Assembly: GCF_029867415.1 (NCBI RefSeq)
Contig: NC_081185.1
Span: forward strand, 122,206,920 to 122,270,919
DNA: 64,000 nt
Origin: Vicia villosa
Taxonomy: Eukaryota; Streptophyta; Magnoliopsida; Fabales; Fabaceae
Reading direction: 5' to 3'
The notes under the pieces were generated by a model that was not told where the DNA came from, did no database searches, and saw nothing but the letters and a program-made list of their open reading frames with translations. How positions within the stretch are numbered: the first letter of the stretch is position 1; every line of letters starts with the position of its first letter. Shown in pieces: positions 10,671-21,690 of this stretch. Position numbers and translations under genes: made by a program.

Positions 10671-11537
10671 TGCTGTGGCTAAATATGAAAGAAACTATGA
10701 TTAAATTATATTTAAAATAAAAAATAATATTGTTTAAAATAAATTTATAATAAAAATTGTCTACTAAATATGAGAGATTAATAAATATAAAAGTGAGAGA
10801 GAAACTTGAGAGGTGGTGACAGTGTGTCAAAAATTAGACTGGATTGACAAGTCAAGTTGAGAATAAAAGGGGTCATCGGTCTGATTTGATTGATGAATTG
10901 AATAAGCGATTAAACAAGTGAGAGGTATTCTAAATCAATCAATACCAGTAAAAACCGGAGAATAAGTGATTTTAGAAAATCGACAGATTAAATACTTATT
11001 TTTTTCACGAACAAAACAATGTCGTTTTGATAATTTTTAAAAAATAAATTAAAAAATAAGTAGACTTTGTTTAAACTTATTTGGAACAACTTTACTACTT
11101 TTAAATTAAATTTATTAGATGCTGCACTTATTTGTTATTCAATTTATGTTGTAATTAGACTTTGTTCAAAATTTATTTTGATGTGTATTTTGTACTATTT
11201 TGTTGTGTGTGATGATTATGTTTAGGGATAAACTTGTAAAATTATGATATTTTAAATTTTTTAAATATGGTAAGTGTCGTGATTTTTTAAAAATCGAGTC
11301 ATCTAGTTCGATCAGTTTAATAACTCTAAAATTTTATTATAGAAACCGCTTTATTCAATTGAGCTATCTAACTTATTCAACTGAATTATCTAATTTAATT
11401 TGGTTTAATTATGCGGTTAGACTAATGATTCAATAATTTGACTTATAAATCAGTGACTTATCTTTTATCAATTTGATGACCGGTTCGATTTTAAAAATAT
11501 TAGGAGGAGAAAAAAGATATATAAAAGATTATTTAAT
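10671..11537. other. AT-rich non-coding stretch
   Basis: I see no gene. Words such as GGTCATCGGTCTGATTTGAT (near 10870) and GATGACCGGTTCGATTTTAA (near 11477) suggest a decayed TIR element, but the inverted match is too weak to define borders. Confidence 0.4.
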
Positions 11538-12014
11538 TACTTTTTCTGTTCCATAATAACACAGTTCACTGTTTCACACATATTAAGAAAAGTGTAATAA
11601 TTAAAGAGAAAATGTTGTTTTTACTAAACTACTCCATCTGTTTCAAAAGGAGTGTCGTTTTAAAGAAAAAATTGTTTTAAAATGAATATCATTCTCACGT
11701 TTCAATGTTGAAATGATTGCTATCTTTTCAATTGTATCCTTTAATTATTACCATGTATACTACTTCCAATATATTTATAAGGTTAATTTAGTAAAAGTGA
11801 AATATTTTATGACACTATTATTACATTATTTAATCTGTGTGCAAAAACCTTAAACGACACTATTTTGAAATAGAGGGAGTACCATTTATTTTGGGAATGA
11901 TGAAAGTGGTAATAATTGAAGGGGATTCATTTACATTGTAAATTAAAATGAATCATTTATTTTGGGTCATTTGATTATTTCAAATGAGTCGCTCACTGTG
12001 GGATGGAGGGAGTA
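11538..12014. mobile_element. Stowaway-like MITE hosting a second one
   Basis: The left end TACTTTTTCTGTTCCATAAT and the complement of the right end (TACTCCCTCCATCCCACAGT) are the grass/legume Stowaway terminus type (Tc1/mariner, TA target). The outer element is interrupted by another Stowaway-like element at 11630-11881, so it is the older of the two. Non-coding. Confidence 0.65.
11630..11881. mobile_element. Inner Stowaway-like MITE
   Basis: TACTCCATCTGTTTCAAAAG at the left and the complement of the right end, TACTCCCTCTATTTCAAAAT, form inverted repeats, each followed by GTGTCGTTT. TA duplications bound the 252-bp element. Confidence 0.8.
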
Positions 12015-12064
12015 AGTAGGTCAGGTTTAGGCAATTTAAAAAGCCTATGAAATCTTATAAGTCG

Positions 12065-12068
<4 letters not shown>

Positions 12069-12132
<64 letters not shown>
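12069..12132. repeat. TA microsatellite
   Basis: About 32 uninterrupted TA units; likely hypervariable. Confidence 0.95.
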
Positions 12133-12135
<3 letters not shown>

Positions 12136-14402
12136 GAAAATACACTAAATAGGTTGGTCTATATATACATATGTAGGACCTTTCTATAAGATTTCATAGA
12201 TAAAATAGATTATTTGAAAGCCTTAATGTGAAACATGCTTCTGAATAGGCTTTCATAAAACCATTCTTCGCGTAAAAATTGAAATGAAGCTCAACAAAAT
12301 CTCATATTGAATATAAAAATTGGCACTTGATTACGATAGACACAATTATTTTCTTCATGGTAAATGTGAGATATCTTGAAACAGAATGACCTAATGATAT
12401 AAATACAAAATTTTCAGTTGGGTATAAGTTTTCAAGAAACAATGGTAGTATTAGTGAATACTCATATGGCAATAAAGGAATCACTTTCTAGATGAAGTTG
12501 ATTTCATCCTCTCCTAAAGGCCCACTCTATAACCGAAATGATACATGTAAGTTTGGTTTAAAAGTATGTCGCAAAAGCCAAGTTTGTTAAGCATGCACCT
12601 AAGCAGGTGTCCAACGAATTACAAAAACTCATTCATACATTGTAAGTTCATGATTTCCTCAAGACACCCATTAGTGTTATATTTTACTCAATGAGGTTGT
12701 GGAATTTTCAATTGATTTTCTTAATATAGAGTGTAGAGGGTCAACATTTAATATTCAATTGTTTCAAGAAAGTGAATTAACACCTCAATGAGTAGATATG
12801 CCATTTGAGTGAGGTAGTTGCAATGAATAAAAAAAATTATGTCTCAAAGTTTTCTGCCAAAGTTTATCCGAACGTCATTGAATTCAAGATGATTTCTTGT
12901 GTGCCATGTTTTCTAGATGATTCATGAAAGGATTACAATAATAAGATTCTTATATTGTGGATTCCAACCTCAAATAGAAATGTTGTATATACTTGTAAAA
13001 TTAGTGTGATCAAGTTGTATGTATAACAAAGATTCCAATCATGTCCATAATTATAATGTATGGTTGCAATTCAATAAGAGCCACTAGGGAGTTTCCATAT
13101 TTTGAGTGACGAGTGAGCATTTAGAAAACAATGTAATTTCTTTCCTACCAAGGTTGTAATTTGTAGCAATGAAATTAGGCATGAGTCTCAAATATATGAG
13201 AGATTTCGCAAGCGAAATGTAGGGTTCCCATATGATTTTGTCCCAGCTAACTTCTGCATGATCATTACTATGACATTTATATGAATCTTGAATGTAAGTG
13301 TTCCATTGCTTTTACTTTTTCAAATTCGAGTGTCTTTATCAGTTTCATTAAGAGGGAAAGTTGTTTTAAAAATATTATTTGTTATCTCTGGTGCAAAAGT
13401 GGTGAAATTATAAGAAATATTCCAAATACTTCCTTGAATTAAATATCGAATATTATTAGTTCTAGGTACTTAAGTTGATCCAAAAGGACAATGTAGTCGT
13501 TGATTTTATAACAGGACCAATTGTCATGCCATAAAGAATTTTTTTCTCATCCTATTTTCCACATGTTATGATGTTCAATATAATTCAAACTATGATTTAA
13601 ACCAAACCATATTAAGGAGGATAAGTAATGTTTAATAGTTTTTTTTAAGTACATGCATCTAAGGGTAATGACCCATTGTTTGTTAGTTGCGATCATGTTC
13701 AATCAAATAGTGAGACATCATGCTTTACTAATATTATTGATTTTCCTCGAACCAAGTCTATCTATAGAGATACGAGTGCAAACTTTATCAAAGAATATAA
13801 TGACAAGTTTGTCAATACTGGATGTCCACATAAAGATTCAAATGTAGTTATCCAATATATTCAAACGGGTCAATGATCACTTATAGATTTTGAGGCAATA
13901 AAGTAATATTCCATGGATGACATATCTAACTAGATGAACACGACCCATCTTGAAAAGTAGATACCATTTTCAGGTAGATAGATTAGCTATTATCTTGTTT
14001 GAGACAACATGAAGATATATGACTTTGGGCTTTCCTTTTAAAATAGTTTACTCCAAAATAGTCAAAAAGGGGTCTAACCATTGATAAAGCCAAATAGAGT
14101 TGCTAAGTTGTTGAGCCTTGTATTGTTGAGTTCCCTCTTATTATCTTACACTCGAGAGGGATATATGTTGTCCTAAGTTTTGTCCATACTATTGAAGAAG
14201 ATTATGTATGCTTGTTTCCTTCATTCTGATGGGTTTGCAAAAATTTGCAAAAATCATAAGATCGGCAACAAAGAAAGTATGGCTAGGAATGATAGTATTA
14301 CCTAAAGTTATGCAAAAATACTATATTCGAATACATATCAAGTTAAAACAAAATCAAAGTCTAACAAAAAGAGCATACAAATAATATTAATAGTAAAAAA
14401 GT
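12133..14402. other. Unrecognised decayed sequence
   Basis: No open frame over 67 codons has a recognisable product. The base composition and broken frames (for example about 12480-13140 and 13650-13880 on +) look like a degraded coding transposon, but no family motif could be read on either strand. The similar phrases ATAAGATTTCATAG and GCCTATGAAATCTTATAAG flank the TA microsatellite, hinting at another small inverted-repeat element at 12035-12260. Confidence 0.35.
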
Positions 14403-14486
14403 TGTCAGAAGTGGGATTTGAACCCACGCCCTCTTTCGAAGACCAGAACTTGAGTCTGGCGCCTTAGACCACTCGGCCATCCTGAC
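14403..14486 (-). tRNA. tRNA-Leu (CAA)
   Basis: 84-nt class II tRNA on the minus strand. Acceptor stem GTCAGGA pairs with TTCTGAC, discriminator A at 14403. D-arm region TGGCCGAGTGGTCTAAGGC, anticodon stem CCAGA/TCTGG with loop CTCAAGT (anticodon CAA, reads UUG), long variable arm, and T-arm GTGGGTTCAAATCCCAC. No intron. A run of six T on the minus strand within about 10 bp of the 3' end is a normal RNA polymerase III terminator. It reads as a nuclear cytosolic gene and not an inserted chloroplast copy, since plastid trnL-CAA differs. Confidence 0.95.
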
Positions 14487-14622
14487 TTGTAATGTTAGTT
14501 TTGCCAAATGAAAGGAAATATATTAATACCACCTTATACTACTATTAAAATTAAAAACATAACTAATTTGTATTAGGAAAAGAAAATATGTATGATTTTT
14601 ATTAATTAGAATGAAGAAAATG

Positions 14623-14720
14623 TGCGCGGACAATCAACGTCCTTTCATACCATTTGTATTTGATATTTTTATGCGCGGACAATCAACGTCCTTTCATACC
14701 ATTTGTATTTGATATTTTTA
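14623..14720. repeat. 49-bp tandem duplication
   Basis: Two exact-looking head-to-tail copies starting TGCGCGGACAATCAACGTCC at 14623 and 14672. It lies between the tRNA and the 3' flank of the RING-CH gene. Confidence 0.95.
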
Positions 14721-15139
14721 TTTCATTTAGACAGAACAATTCCAAGTTTAGACAGAACTACATGGAAGGATGATTTGCTATAGAGCTTATATTTCAACAA
14801 GAAGGAACTTTACATTATTATGTACAATAACATCTAGTTATATTGATTCACTTTTTCAAGCAATGAACTGCATTAATTTCCTAATCATTTTAGGTATGCT
14901 TCTGCCATATCTGTTCTTACATCAATTTATATATGCTTCTGCTATATATGATTTTCCTCGTATCGATTTCTTCATCTGTTGTAGACCATAAAATCACTGA
15001 ATATGGATGACACGCAACTGGGACTGTCTCATGTTGTTTTCATCAAGTGATCGCAGTTGCATAAGAGGGTTCTGATTCTGTGCAGAAACATAAAACGAAT
15101 AAAACAAATACTTTGTAACAGATAACTTGATACAAATTT

Positions 15140-16100
15140 TTAAGAACAAATGTTGAGTTGGTTAACCTGGTTTTGAAGTTGTTGAATAGCTTTTAGCATT
15201 ATATACACTGGTACAATTATTCCAGTGACTCCCCACATTAGCAACTGATGCAATACATTTAAGAAATCAAAATTTCATTTGGACTAATGCATTTATCCAA
15301 AAGACTCTAAAAACTGTTTCATAATATTTTTAATATTTTACCGTAATCACTGTCAAGGAAGTCTCTTCAAATTCATCGAGTATAAATATGATTGAAAGTG
15401 TATGACGTAAAACAAGCAGAACAATAAACTGCAATAGACAGATACGGAAAATTGCATCGATTCAATAGTAAACTTGAATATACAGAGATTTCAAATTTAG
15501 TAAAAACATAGAGATGATAGGAGCAAATGGAAATTACAATGATGGCAACAATGCGAATGAACAGACGGCTCCTTCTAGAGGAAGCTGAATATTCAAAGTC
15601 AAAGTCTAGAAATTCATGATTAGCAGGAAACAATGCTATGAGCTGATGATTATTAAAACCAATTCTAGGAATTTCCCAGTTGCCCCTGAAAGATAATCAA
15701 CAATCTTCTATCATAATTTGATCGATAGAAAAAGAAATTAACTAAAGAATAAATAAGTAAATACCTATAGCGGAATAAAGGAGCTTGTGGAGGAGCAGTA
15801 TAGCCTTTAAATTGCTGCATTCAACATCACAATCAACAAAATGAAGGGAAAGATGACTAACCATTTTTTTCTTACAAATTTGAACAAGACAATAGCAAAT
15901 AAAGTGCAGACCTGTTGGCAAATCTCACAAGTAGTATCGCCTTTCTCATTGCACCATCTTTGCACACATATTCTATGTGCATACTGCAATGTGCCAGAAC
16001 AAGAACAAGGCGTATCCATGTTTAACTCTAAATCTTCATCGTGACATATTCGACACTGTACCAATGTATTAGAAGAACATGACTCAGTTTGATCATCCAT
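15140..16100 (-). CDS. RING-CH-type membrane E3 ubiquitin ligase
   Basis: 192 residues from five exons on the minus strand: 16100-15912, 15814-15765, 15685-15538, 15428-15342, 15244-15140. All borders are GT/AG and keep frame. Residues 16-61 form a C4HC3 RINGv finger with exact spacing: Cys16, Cys19, Cys32, Cys34, His42, Cys45, Cys58, Cys61. Then a conserved FKGYTAPP and GNWEIPR region, and two hydrophobic segments (about 122-148 around FIVLLVLRHTLS; about 162-180, GVTGIIVPVYIMLKAI). These give a membrane-anchored ligase of the plant MARCH-like family, transferring ubiquitin to membrane substrates that cannot be named here. Start is the first ATG (MDDQTES). It is short at the C terminus: the frame runs past a possible last donor (CAG|GTTAAC) to TAA, so a further exon is possible. 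Confidence 0.88.
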
Positions 16101-16972
16101 TTCAAATGAAAAAAAAAAAATCACATCAACATTGGTTGACCATAGAGTTGTAATCCTTTAGGTTTAGGATGAGGTAATCAATCAACAAAACTAAACCAAT
16201 ATCAAAATCTTAAGCTCTAGAAAAAAAATTTCTTTGAAAAATTATAACTACAATATAGACCAATTGTAGTTGGTTTTAGTTTTGTGTTTGCCTAAGGTTG
16301 TAGGTTTGAAAAAGGTAACAGAAGAAAGGAACTTTAATTCCACATACTCAAGAAAGGTATACTGTTCATCAATTTGAAATTCAAACACAAACATTAATTA
16401 TAAAAAAAGTATATATGAATCTTGGGGTTGCCTACGAATATTAGCATTGGAATATCAAAATTATTTCTTTCAATTAAATGAATGGTGGTCCAAATGTTGT
16501 GGTGAAACCTTCCTTCAAATCAAATACCAAACTTCAAGCTTTTATTTTGCCTTTATCTTCAACAACCTCAAAAACAACAATTCAACTAGTTCTTGAAGTA
16601 TCACACAATATTTAAAACAAACAATACCTCAAAAACACAATTTCGGCTTTAAGCCGGAACACAAAATATTCTCATAAACAATTCGTGAAAAATTAATCTT
16701 CTTCTTTTCCGGGCATACCCTCACAATACGCGTCACTTTAATAGTGTCATTAATATTAGTTTACTCTCAAATTTATAGAGCATTTTTTCACAATGTCATG
16801 GTTCTGGCAATGGAGCATTTGGAACATAAAAAACTTGTGCAGTTGTATGCATGAAGAAGCCATATTCTCATAAACTATTGAATCAATCATTTTTTTACAG
16901 GAGTTCAGAAACTATATTTAGCAAAAAGAACCCTCAACAGAGAAAATGAATCACAGATTCATGGCATCTAAA
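16101..16972. other. Spacer between two minus-strand genes
   Basis: Presumed promoter and 5' flank of the RING-CH gene and 3' flank of the next gene. AT-rich; nothing else seen. Confidence 0.5.
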
Positions 16973-18716
16973 TCAGTCATCGTATGAGGAGTGAGGAGAA
17001 GCGGTGCAACCGAGATCAAATGGATCTTCAGATCCACAACAATGCCAATATTGAAGAACTTTTCCAGAGCCAGGAGTGTCCATGGTGCCCCCTTCATAGA
17101 CACTCTCAAACTTTCTCTTTGTTTCTCCTGCGGTTGAGGAAAATCTAGTCAATTATTTTATGCTCAAATTTGTAACAATGTATTGATGAACAAAAAATAA
17201 TTTATAAAAGGAAAAATGCTAAATGTCACACAATAATCATCACATATGGGGTTACAAGCAATATTTATGACGAGAGTTTCTCAATCTATCCCCTAAAAGG
17301 TGCGAGTTTTTTTAGTGGAAAGATCCTTCTAGTAGTGTATTTTGACCGAATTGAGCATATAGATGGGTGGATTGAGAAACTCTCATTCATGACTGGGTTA
17401 TTTTGCACCATTATCCATCCTGTTTTTTTGCCAAACTCAAAGTGGAAGTTTCAAACTTCGTTTTGAACCGAAAACATGCTTCGTAAAAATTCACAAACAA
17501 AAGGTTCATGATAGATATATAGCATAATTGTTAATAAAAACTTAGAGGTCAGCGTGGCTAGAAATATGATTCATGATAGAATAATATGACCTCGTTTGAT
17601 CCATGTAGCAGACCCACCTAATATGTAAAGGTTTGGTTACAAAATTTGTAATATGATGGTCTGCATTTTGTACCAATATGAATCAAACAGGGTCTGGTTA
17701 CTCTTTAGACCTGCAAGCTAAACCTATGTGTTTTCTAATTACATCATCCCACACTCAAGCTTGAGTTCTTAACCTTTCATAGTAGTTCCTTTGTTAACCT
17801 CAGCTTTATTGAAATCAATGTTATGGCTCTATAAGTTCAATCAAGAATGAGTCATATGAATGTCCTTAATTCTTTTCAATTACTCAATTGCCTTTTGTCA
17901 GCCGAAAAACACAGCTATATCGACAATTCTTTGACCAGGCTTCATCAAGACGCTGCAAGTTCAAAGAAAATATTCCTCTATGGAACCCAAACACAGACAT
18001 TAAAAACGACAACGACTCTCGTAATAACTAAAAAAATGGACACCGACATGTGCCACACACCAAACATACCTTCAATCTGAACGGTCGGTGCTACATAAAT
18101 ATTTTTTGGATGGTCTACGAGCTGCTACTCAATCAATTAGTTATGAAATATCATTGACTCTATATGTCCTATCAATAACTCTATGCGCGATTCGTTGAAA
18201 CAGAAAAACTTGTCATAAGAACAAACAAAACCACCCTCATCTCATGCATGTTTAACAATATCTTATGTATGCCACAATACTAAGCATATTTGACTTTCAT
18301 CATTTCCTTTGTAACTAACTACATTCATACGAAAAAAACCTAGTTTCATAGTATCAAACTATCAAACTACTGATGTATCAAAATATTGCTGATCAAGATG
18401 GCAACTTTAACAGGGATAATACATAAACACATAAGAAAATAGGTGGGGTACCTCCAAAATGGGCAGTATGAAATCGACAAGCAAGAGGGTGATTGAGGGA
18501 AGGGTCAAATTGGGTTTTGCAGTTCTTGCAAGTTCTGAGGTTGACGCTGCTGGTTTTGTGGTTGGAGCTAGAGCAACACTGAGTAGATGGGAATTGGAGC
18601 AATGGTGTGAAATTTATGTTGGGTTTTGATGGAGGTTTGATTTGAGATTGAAAAGGAAAAGGGGTTTTGTTACAGTGAAGATGAAGAGGAGGTTTGTGAG
18701 CAAATGAAAGAGCCAT
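16973..18716 (-). CDS. Conserved plant Cys/His-rich protein, probably plastid-targeted
   Basis: 139 residues from two exons: 18716-18452 and 17127-16973, joined in phase across a 1,324-bp intron. The first ~55 residues (MALSFAHKPPLHLHCNK...) are rich in Ser, Pro and basic residues with no acidic residue, like a chloroplast transit peptide. The mature part has CKNCKTQFDP, then NHPLACRFHTAHFGGETKRK, and in exon 2 YWHCCGSEDPFDLGC and a final SPHSSYDD, a Cys/His pattern suggesting one or two zinc sites. I recognise it as a conserved single-domain family of green plants but know no function. An in-frame ATG 14 codons upstream (18758) is an alternative start; the chosen one gives a better transit peptide. 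Confidence 0.85.
17264..17394. mobile_element. Small inverted-repeat element in the intron
   Basis: ATGACGAGAGTTTCTCAATC at the left mirrors GATTGAGAAACTCTCATTCA at the right, about 25 bp each. A short MITE-like hairpin inside the intron of the Cys/His-rich gene. Confidence 0.65.
17589..17694. mobile_element. Second small MITE in the same intron
   Basis: GACCTCGTTTGATCCATG and the complement of ATATGAATCAAACAGGGTC form imperfect inverted repeats around ~70 bp. The CGTTTGAT terminus type is common among hAT MITEs. No clear target duplication. Confidence 0.55.
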
Positions 18717-18759
18717 GGAGGTGGGTGAATAGAGATAGCAAGAATTGCAATGCCACATG

Positions 18760-19219
18760 ATTTCATGTGATTAAAATGTATTGTAAGAATTAGTACCCAA
18801 AAAAAAAATATATTATGTAAGAATTAATTGGTTGATTATGAATTTTTATTGTATAACCTTGTTAATAAACTACTAAAAAAATAAGTGTAAGTATGTATAT
18901 TTGTTTCACTCCAACGAAATGTATAACATCGACTTTCCTAATACAAGTCGTAACACAATAGTATTAACGATGTCAATATTGCGTTTGGTGTTTGGTGTCT
19001 GCGTCTGCGTCTGATATATATCGTTATGAATGATTTATAGGTTGTGAGAATGAAAGAGAGTCATGAAATAAATAAAAGTTTTTTTTTTTGTCCTTCAAGT
19101 TAAAAGAATGGGTTGGTATAAATAATAAGCTAATAATGTTGGTTGAAAAGGAAATGATATGGGGAGAGTCTAAATAAATGCGGAAAACATATCATGGTTA
19201 ATCGTAATATAATCAATCT
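18760..19219. other. AT-rich spacer
   Basis: Promoter side of the Cys/His-rich gene. No further gene or repeat recognised. Confidence 0.5.
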
Positions 19220-19542
19220 TGTGTAAGTCTCGTAGCACAGATAACTACACTACCACTTCTTGAAACCACTCTTCAATAGGCTGTAGTAGACTCACAATCT
19301 TTCTACCATGATTGATGCATTTTAAAGGATCACGATCTTGCAGAAAAAATTCGTTAGAAACATCGAATCACATGTGTTTCAAAGAATAAATATTGGTGAA
19401 TTTTACCTCTTCGTCCCACACATGTCTGGCAGCATAGTCCAAATATAAAGGCAGCAGCGATAAGTTGGTCATGCCTCCTCCAAATCTCTGGGATGTTTGT
19501 GGTGTCTGGGGTGCCTCAACATGTACCAGTGAGGCTTTCTGG

Positions 19543-20221
19543 TAGAGCCGTCAAAATGAGTTAGCCCATATGGACCGACCCGCCAAGCCCAAAAAATATA
19601 AGGCTTGTGCCTGAAAATTAAAGCTCATCTTTTTAGGGCTTTTTTAACACGACCATAAAAGGTCCGCTATCCATTATGGTTAGCCTGTATGAGCCGCGGG
19701 TAGTCCGTTAGACCTGCATAACTATAAATTTTAAAAAATTATATTAATATTTATGTTATCTCACTCCAAAATAACACACTAAATTTTATCTCTTTTAAAT
19801 ATTATACATTAATATAATCAAATTAATATTTAATTATTTTGAGTTTTATTTCACAATGTTCTCATATTTTATTACTTACTCTTATGTTAAATATTTGAGT
19901 ATTATTATATATAATTTCGACATGTATTATATTAAAAAAACATATTAAAGTATTTATAAAAATTAATATAAAATTTAAAAATGTAATATATTCAAAATAA
20001 TATATATTTTTAATTGTGTTTATAATAAATATAATGAGGTTTTTATTTTAATTTTGTATTAAAAATTAATAATAATGTCAACTCAACGCTCGTACATGTC
20101 GGGTTCAGGTAGTAATATTTGAGTCCATATTACAACATATTATTTTGGCTCGACCTTTAAAAGTATGAGGCCCATCAAGGTCGGATCGTCTATGATCAGA
20201 TAGTTTGTTTTAACAACTCTA
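19543..20221. mobile_element. hAT-like non-autonomous element
   Basis: The left end TAGAGCCGTCAAAATG and the complement of the right end TAGAGTTGTTAAAACA match imperfectly. Flanks TTTCTGGT and TTTCTCGT are a likely 8-bp duplication with one mismatch, offset by one base. The 679-bp body is AT-rich without an ORF. Confidence 0.65.
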
Positions 20222-20267
20222 TTTCTCGTGCATCAATAGGTGACATCTGCCTCTTCCAGGAAGACAA

Positions 20268-21643
20268 TGTGAATGCAAGCTTCTACAATACTATGTTTTG
20301 ATGAAGACAACTATCATAAGTATGCATCAATAAAGGATGAGCAAAAAGATCAAATAAGCTATGGATCAAGATTGCAACTTTCATGAAGATTAGCTTTGGT
20401 TGATTGATCTTCAAGTCATAATGGTACAAGTTAAATACTTTTACATTTGATATTTTTTAGTGCTCAAAAATCATATAAACTTTCATTCATACATATTCAA
20501 ACTTATATATGCATGGCATAAGTTTCACTCCAAAGTAAACTCTTGTTGAAACCTTTTCCAAAGTCAAAATCCTAAATAAAGGTTTTAGGAACCGGGTTGT
20601 CCCTATGGGGGAACCGGTTCCCAGCATTCTCAGTTTTCAGCATTCTGTGGTTTACTATGGGGAACCGGGTTGTCCCTATGCAGGAACCGGTTCCCACGTT
20701 CAAAATTCAAATATTCTGCTGTAACGTTCAGCAGGAACCGGGTTGTCCCAGGCAGGAACCGGTTCCTACTGAACCAGTGTGTTTCTCCATTGCATGTTTT
20801 CACCCAAACGAACATATATTCTCAAACCTTAAACATTGCATTGGTTGATCATTTTATACTCTTTCTAAAGGGTGTAAATACCTATATAAATATCATAAAC
20901 TTCAGATTTAAATCTCACCTCTTTCATTACAATTTACCACACTTTTGATCATATATTTTCATCATATATTTGCATACAAGTGTTTTATACTTGAACTTTC
21001 ATTGAAACTTTTTCTACACATTGTTAGAAAAGTTTATCATTCATACATAAACACTTGAGCACTATTTTATATCATTGTAAATTGTTTTTTTGCTTGAAAG
21101 AGAAGATCAATCTTATAGATTGATATATGTTCATCAACTTTCTACTCAAAATATATTTTGTTATTTTTGACTTGCTATCCAAGATTGTTGGAAGTAAGGG
21201 TTATTGATTAGTGAGAGGATTGTTCTCATAATCAAGATAGTAAATCCAAGAGGATTGTTCTTGGTGGTTGAAATCTTGTTGTCCAGGATTGTTGGAAACA
21301 AGTTAGTGAAAAATCCAAGAGGATTGTTCTTGGTGGTTTTGTTAGAAGATTGTAGGAGGAGTCTTGGTATAGGCTTGTACAAAGATCTAACAATAGTAAA
21401 ATCTCTTTCGTGTTTGAAAGGGGACTGGAGTACTCTCGGATTGTGAGGGGAACCAGTATACATCATTGTGTTCTTTACTTTTCCGCAATTTACCGCTTTC
21501 ATCACTATTATCAAGAAAAGAAAAGAACCATTCAAAAGCCTTCAAACACTTAACCAGAAAAATAAGTACAAGTATTCTAAAAAACCGGATAAATCTTTGA
21601 AAACCTAATTCACCCCCCTCTTAGGCGCACTCTTATACTTACA
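20268..21643 (+). repeat. 5' LTR of the gag-only copia element
   Basis: 1,376 bp, TG...CA. Holds three cassettes of paired GGAACCGG motifs at 20588-20621, 20661-20694 and 20734-20766. Its copy at 23991-25366 is offset by exactly 3,723 bp throughout. Confidence 0.95.
20588..20766. repeat. Three GGAACCGG...GGAACCGGTTCC cassettes, 73-bp period
   Basis: Each cassette has GGAACCGGG (20588, 20661, 20734) and a GGAACCGGTTCC palindrome (20610, 20683, 20755), 22, 22 and 21 bp later. Cassette starts are exactly 73 bp apart, while the sequence between cassettes differs. Repeated in the 3' LTR at 24311-24489. Confidence 0.95.
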
Positions 21644-21645
21644 AT

Positions 21646-21657
21646 TGGCATCAGAGC
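21646..21657 (+). promoter_or_regulatory. Primer-binding site of the copia element
   Basis: TGGCATCAGAGC, two bases after the 5' LTR, is one base off the usual initiator-tRNA-Met site (TGGTATCAGAGC). Confidence 0.85.
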
Positions 21658-21690
21658 AAGTTATAGGTAACTTGTTCCTAAAGATCCAGA

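Noticed and set aside
12302..13876. Several 60-67 codon frames in the 12-14 kb region
   Set aside because: None shows a family motif on either strand; reported only as unrecognised decayed sequence.
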